DNA of 64,000 nucleotides from Gymnodinialimonas phycosphaerae. GTDB taxonomy: Bacteria; Pseudomonadota; Alphaproteobacteria; Rhodobacterales; Rhodobacteraceae. Shown in pieces: positions 61,581-64,000 of this stretch; the stretch's first letter is position 1, and each line of letters opens with the position of its first letter. The notes beneath the pieces are model-generated. The model was not told the origin of the DNA. It made no database searches and worked only from the letters and a program-made list of their open reading frames with translations. The stretch covers positions 2,356,001 through 2,420,000 of the forward strand of contig NZ_JAIMBW010000001.1 of NCBI RefSeq assembly GCF_019195455.1, in the 5' to 3' direction. The position numbers were made by a program, and so were the translations under genes.

Positions 61581-64000
61581 GCGTTGCCCTGAAAATTGCG
61601 CGACGTGAATTACGAGCCGGGTTTGGTAGCGGCCTGCGCGGGTTCCGTGTGTTTCTGGCCTGTTTGGCGCTTGGCGTCGCGGCGATTGCGGCCGTTGGCT
61701 CTGTCCGCGTGTCGATTGAGGAAGGCCTCGCCCGCGAAGGCGCCGTGATCCTGGGTGGCGATGCGGAACTGACCTTCACCTACCGCTTCGCCGATGATGC
61801 CGAGCGCGCCTTGATGGAAGACCTGGCCGACGAGGTATCGGAAACCGTCGACTTCCGCTCCATGGTTGTGGTCGACCGCGCCGAGGTCGAGCGGGGCTTG
61901 ACCCAAGTGCGCGGGGTGGATGCCGCGTGGCCGCTTTACGGTGAGGTCGGTCTGGACCCGCCTATGACGATGGCGGAGGCGCTTGAAACCCGCGACCTGC
62001 CCGGCGCAGTCATCGCACCGCTTCTGGTGGACCGGCTGGCGCTGTCGGTGGGCGACACCTTCCGTCTTGGCACACAGGAATTCGAGTTGCGCGCCCTCCT
62101 GCTGGACGAGCCTGATGGTGCGTCCTCGGGCTTCGGGCTGGGGCCGCGAACAATCGTTTCCCTGCAAGGCCTTGAGGGGTCCGGCCTGATCCAGACCGGT
62201 ACCTTGTACGAAAGTCAGTACCGGCTGCGTCTGCCCGAGGGGACGGACCTGGCCGATGCGGAAACAGCGGCTTCTCCGTTGGAGGCGACCGGCGCCCGGT
62301 GGCGCGACGCACGCAACGGCGCGCCGGGTGTGGCAGAGTTCATCGACCGCATCGGTGCGTTTCTGGTGCTGGTAGGCCTTGCGGGCCTTGCCGTGGGCGG
62401 TGTCGGCGTTGCAGCGGCCGTCCGCGCGTACCTGGACGGAAAAATCGCAACGATCGCGACGCTGAAAACCCTCGGTGCAGAGGGGCGTACGATCTTTGCC
62501 ACCTACTTCCTTCAAGTCAGTGTTCTGACCGCGATGGGCGTCAGTTTGGGCCTGGTTCTTGGGGCCTTCGCGCCGCTGGCCTTCGCCCCGGTGATCGAGG
62601 CGATTTTACCCGTCCCCGTAGCGATCAGCGTCTATCCCGCTCCGCTTCTGGAGGCCGCCTGGTACGGCACGTTGACCGCAATGATCTTCACCCTTTGGCC
62701 CTTGGCGCGCACGGCGCAGGTGCGGGCGGCAGCACTGTTCAGGGATGCGTCAATCGGTGCTGCAGCTTGGCCAGAGTGGCGCTACGTCCTTGTGATCGTT
62801 GCACTTGCGGTAATCCTCGTAGGCTCTGCGGTGTGGGCGTCGGGCATCCCTCGGCTGGCGCTTGGGACAGCGGCGGGGCTGCTCTTTGCGCTGGCGCTCC
62901 TGGCGCTTGCTGCTTGGGGCATACGGGCCCTGTGCCGACGTCTGGCGCGGGCACGGTTCGTGCGCGGGCACACGGCGGTCCGCACCGCGTTGGGGGCCGT
63001 CGGCGGGCCGGGCTCCGAAGCCGGATCCGTGGTGCTGTCCCTTGGCCTCGGGCTTGCCGTGCTGGCCGCCGTGGGGCAGATCGACACCAACCTGCGCAGC
63101 GCCATTCAGCGCGATTTGCCGGACGTCGCCCCAAGCTATTTCTTCGTTGATATTCAACCCGATCAGCTTCAGCCCTTCCTCGACCGGGTCGAGAACGACC
63201 CTCAGGTCAGCCGGGTCGATACCGCCCCGATGTTGCGCGGTGTAATCACCCAGATCAGCGGCGTCAGCGCGCAGGAAGTGGCGGGCGATCACTGGGTGCT
63301 GCAAGGCGACCGGGGCGTGACCTACATGGCGGGCCCACCGCCCGACAGCGAAATCACGGCGGGCCAATGGTGGCCCGACGACTACACCGGCCCGCCACTG
63401 ATCGCCTTCGCAGCAGAAGAGGCCGAGGAGATCGGGCTTGATCTGGGCGATGAGATCACCGTCAACGTTTTGGGCCGGGACATCACCGCAACAATCGCCG
63501 CCTTCCGCGAAGTATCCTTTGAAAACGCGGGCATAGGTTTCATCGTCACGATGAACGAGGCCGCGCTGGCGGGCGCACCGCACACCCATATCGCGACGGT
63601 CTACGCGGAAGAGGAAGCCGAAGCGCAGATCCTGCGCGATGTGGCGGGGGCAGCCCCGAACGTCACGGCCATCCTCGTCCGAGACGCGCTGGACCGTGTG
63701 GCCGAAGCCCTGCGCGGCATTGCGCGGGCGACCTCTTACGCCGCCCTCGCCACGCTGTTGACCGGCTTCGTGGTTCTGATCGGTGCGGCGGCAGCGGGCG
63801 AGCGGGGACGTGTGTTCGAGGCGGCTGTTCTGAAAACGCTTGGGGCGTCACGGGGCACGGTGTTGGCCAGTTTTGCCCTACGCGCCAGCCTGTTAGGGGC
63901 GGCCGCAGGGCTTGTCGCCATCTTCACCGGGGCCCTTGGCGGATGGGCCGTGATGACCTTCGTGATGGACACGGACTACGTGTTCGAGCCGATCTCGGCG
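61577..64000 (+). CDS. ybbP: FtsX-like ABC transporter permease, YbbP type (3' end outside window)
   Basis: At least 808 residues, still open at the window end. The first helix is FRVFLACLALGVAAIAAVG (about residues 23-41), followed by a large periplasmic MacB-like domain (FTYRFADDAERALMEDL), then three FtsX-type helices around 260-375 (GAFLVLVGLAGLAVGGVGVA) with the coupling motif IATLKTLGAEGRTIFA. A helix pair near 400-455 starts the second half, with another periplasmic domain (ISYFFVDIQPDQ-like region) and a final FtsX block beginning near residue 720, with LKTLGASRGTVLASF. The duplicated architecture fits YbbP. Start GTG overlaps the ybbA stop. Mechanotransmission, as in MacB, is likely. 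Confidence 0.88.
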   Translation, partial: MSVALKIARRELRAGFGSGLRGFRVFLACLALGVAAIAAVGSVRVSIEEGLAREGAVILGGDAELTFTYRFADDAERALMEDLADEVSETVDFRSMVVVDRAEVERGLTQVRGVDAAWPLYGEVGLDPPMTMAEALETRDLPGAVIAPLLVDRLALSVGDTFRLGTQEFELRALLLDEPDGASSGFGLGPRTIVSLQGLEGSGLIQTGTLYESQYRLRLPEGTDLADAETAASPLEATGARWRDARNGAPGVAEFIDRIGAFLVLVGLAGLAVGGVGVAAAVRAYLDGKIATIATLKTLGAEGRTIFATYFLQVSVLTAMGVSLGLVLGAFAPLAFAPVIEAILPVPVAISVYPAPLLEAAWYGTLTAMIFTLWPLARTAQVRAAALFRDASIGAAAWPEWRYVLVIVALAVILVGSAVWASGIPRLALGTAAGLLFALALLALAAWGIRALCRRLARARFVRGHTAVRTALGAVGGPGSEAGSVVLSLGLGLAVLAAVGQIDTNLRSAIQRDLPDVAPSYFFVDIQPDQLQPFLDRVENDPQVSRVDTAPMLRGVITQISGVSAQEVAGDHWVLQGDRGVTYMAGPPPDSEITAGQWWPDDYTGPPLIAFAAEEAEEIGLDLGDEITVNVLGRDITATIAAFREVSFENAGIGFIVTMNEAALAGAPHTHIATVYAEEEAEAQILRDVAGAAPNVTAILVRDALDRVAEALRGIARATSYAALATLLTGFVVLIGAAAAGERGRVFEAAVLKTLGASRGTVLASFALRASLLGAAAGLVAIFTGALGGWAVMTFVMDTDYVFEPISA

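Overview
The window reads as alphaproteobacterial, most likely order Rhodobacterales (Rhodobacteraceae / Roseobacter group). The reasons are high GC, dense ATGA or TGATG-coupled genes, a (6-4) photolyase of the FeS type, an RTX-plus-Hint secreted protein typical of that group, an SseB/uracil-DNA-glycosylase pair, and glutamyl-tRNA synthetase/tRNA-Gln features of the indirect Gln-tRNA route. I cannot name a genus. No stretch longer than 300 bases lacks a gene or a described element. No IS element, prophage, rRNA or CRISPR array was seen.

Layout. 1-9.1 kb is housekeeping and stress genes: the end of a PBP4-type dacB, a MATE exporter, a tiny secreted mannan-lectin-like protein, gltX, a minimal zincin, a PAS histidine kinase broken by one in-frame TAA, a DUF1801 protein, a Tat-type exported protein, a photolyase and an SDR. 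9.2-10.9 kb is leuA with a leucine-rich leader peptide and competing hairpins. 10.9-11.05 kb is a cluster of near-identical palindromes centred on TTGCAA. 11.2-16.85 kb is the rod-shape operon mreB-mreC-mreD-mrdA-mrdB. 16.9-22.0 kb holds ghrA, sseB with a uracil-DNA glycosylase, an ArsR regulator with a DUF318/ArsP-type permease, and nhaA.

22.2-45.7 kb is a surface-polysaccharide locus. It starts with an ABC-export ATPase and polysaccharide co-polymerase (KpsT/KpsE type), then kdsA, a BON-MscS channel and tRNA-Gln. A decayed asparagine-synthase gene follows, then a full pseudaminic acid pathway (PseB, PseC, a fused PseF-PseG protein, a formyltransferase-like protein, PseI). After that come a Gfo/Idh oxidoreductase, a GT-B-like protein, a second DegT aminotransferase, a GNAT acyltransferase, a PhyH dioxygenase, a flippase-like protein, a second GT-B-like protein, a Wzy-like membrane protein, a GT2 glycosyltransferase, an NAD-dependent epimerase and an initiating sugar-phosphate transferase. 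Together these can make an activated nonulosonic acid and assemble and export a glycan. No kpsM, kpsD, kpsC or kpsS lies in the window.

45.7-51.7 kb is a TRAP transporter operon (dctP-dctQ-dctM) ending in an overlapping iclR, divergent from a GMC oxidoreductase. 51.9-56.3 kb is a 1465-residue RTX/Hint protein. 56.3-60.15 kb is a leftward glpD-glpK-nitrilase operon with a likely GlpR operator. 60.2-64 kb is tesA divergent from ybbA-ybbP with the two start codons overlapping in one CATG; ybbP runs off the window.

Most notable points: the PseF-PseG fusion with a formyltransferase where PseH is expected, the TTGCAA palindrome cluster, the leuA leader, two genes broken by point lesions, and the 21-bp-spaced repeats before glpD.
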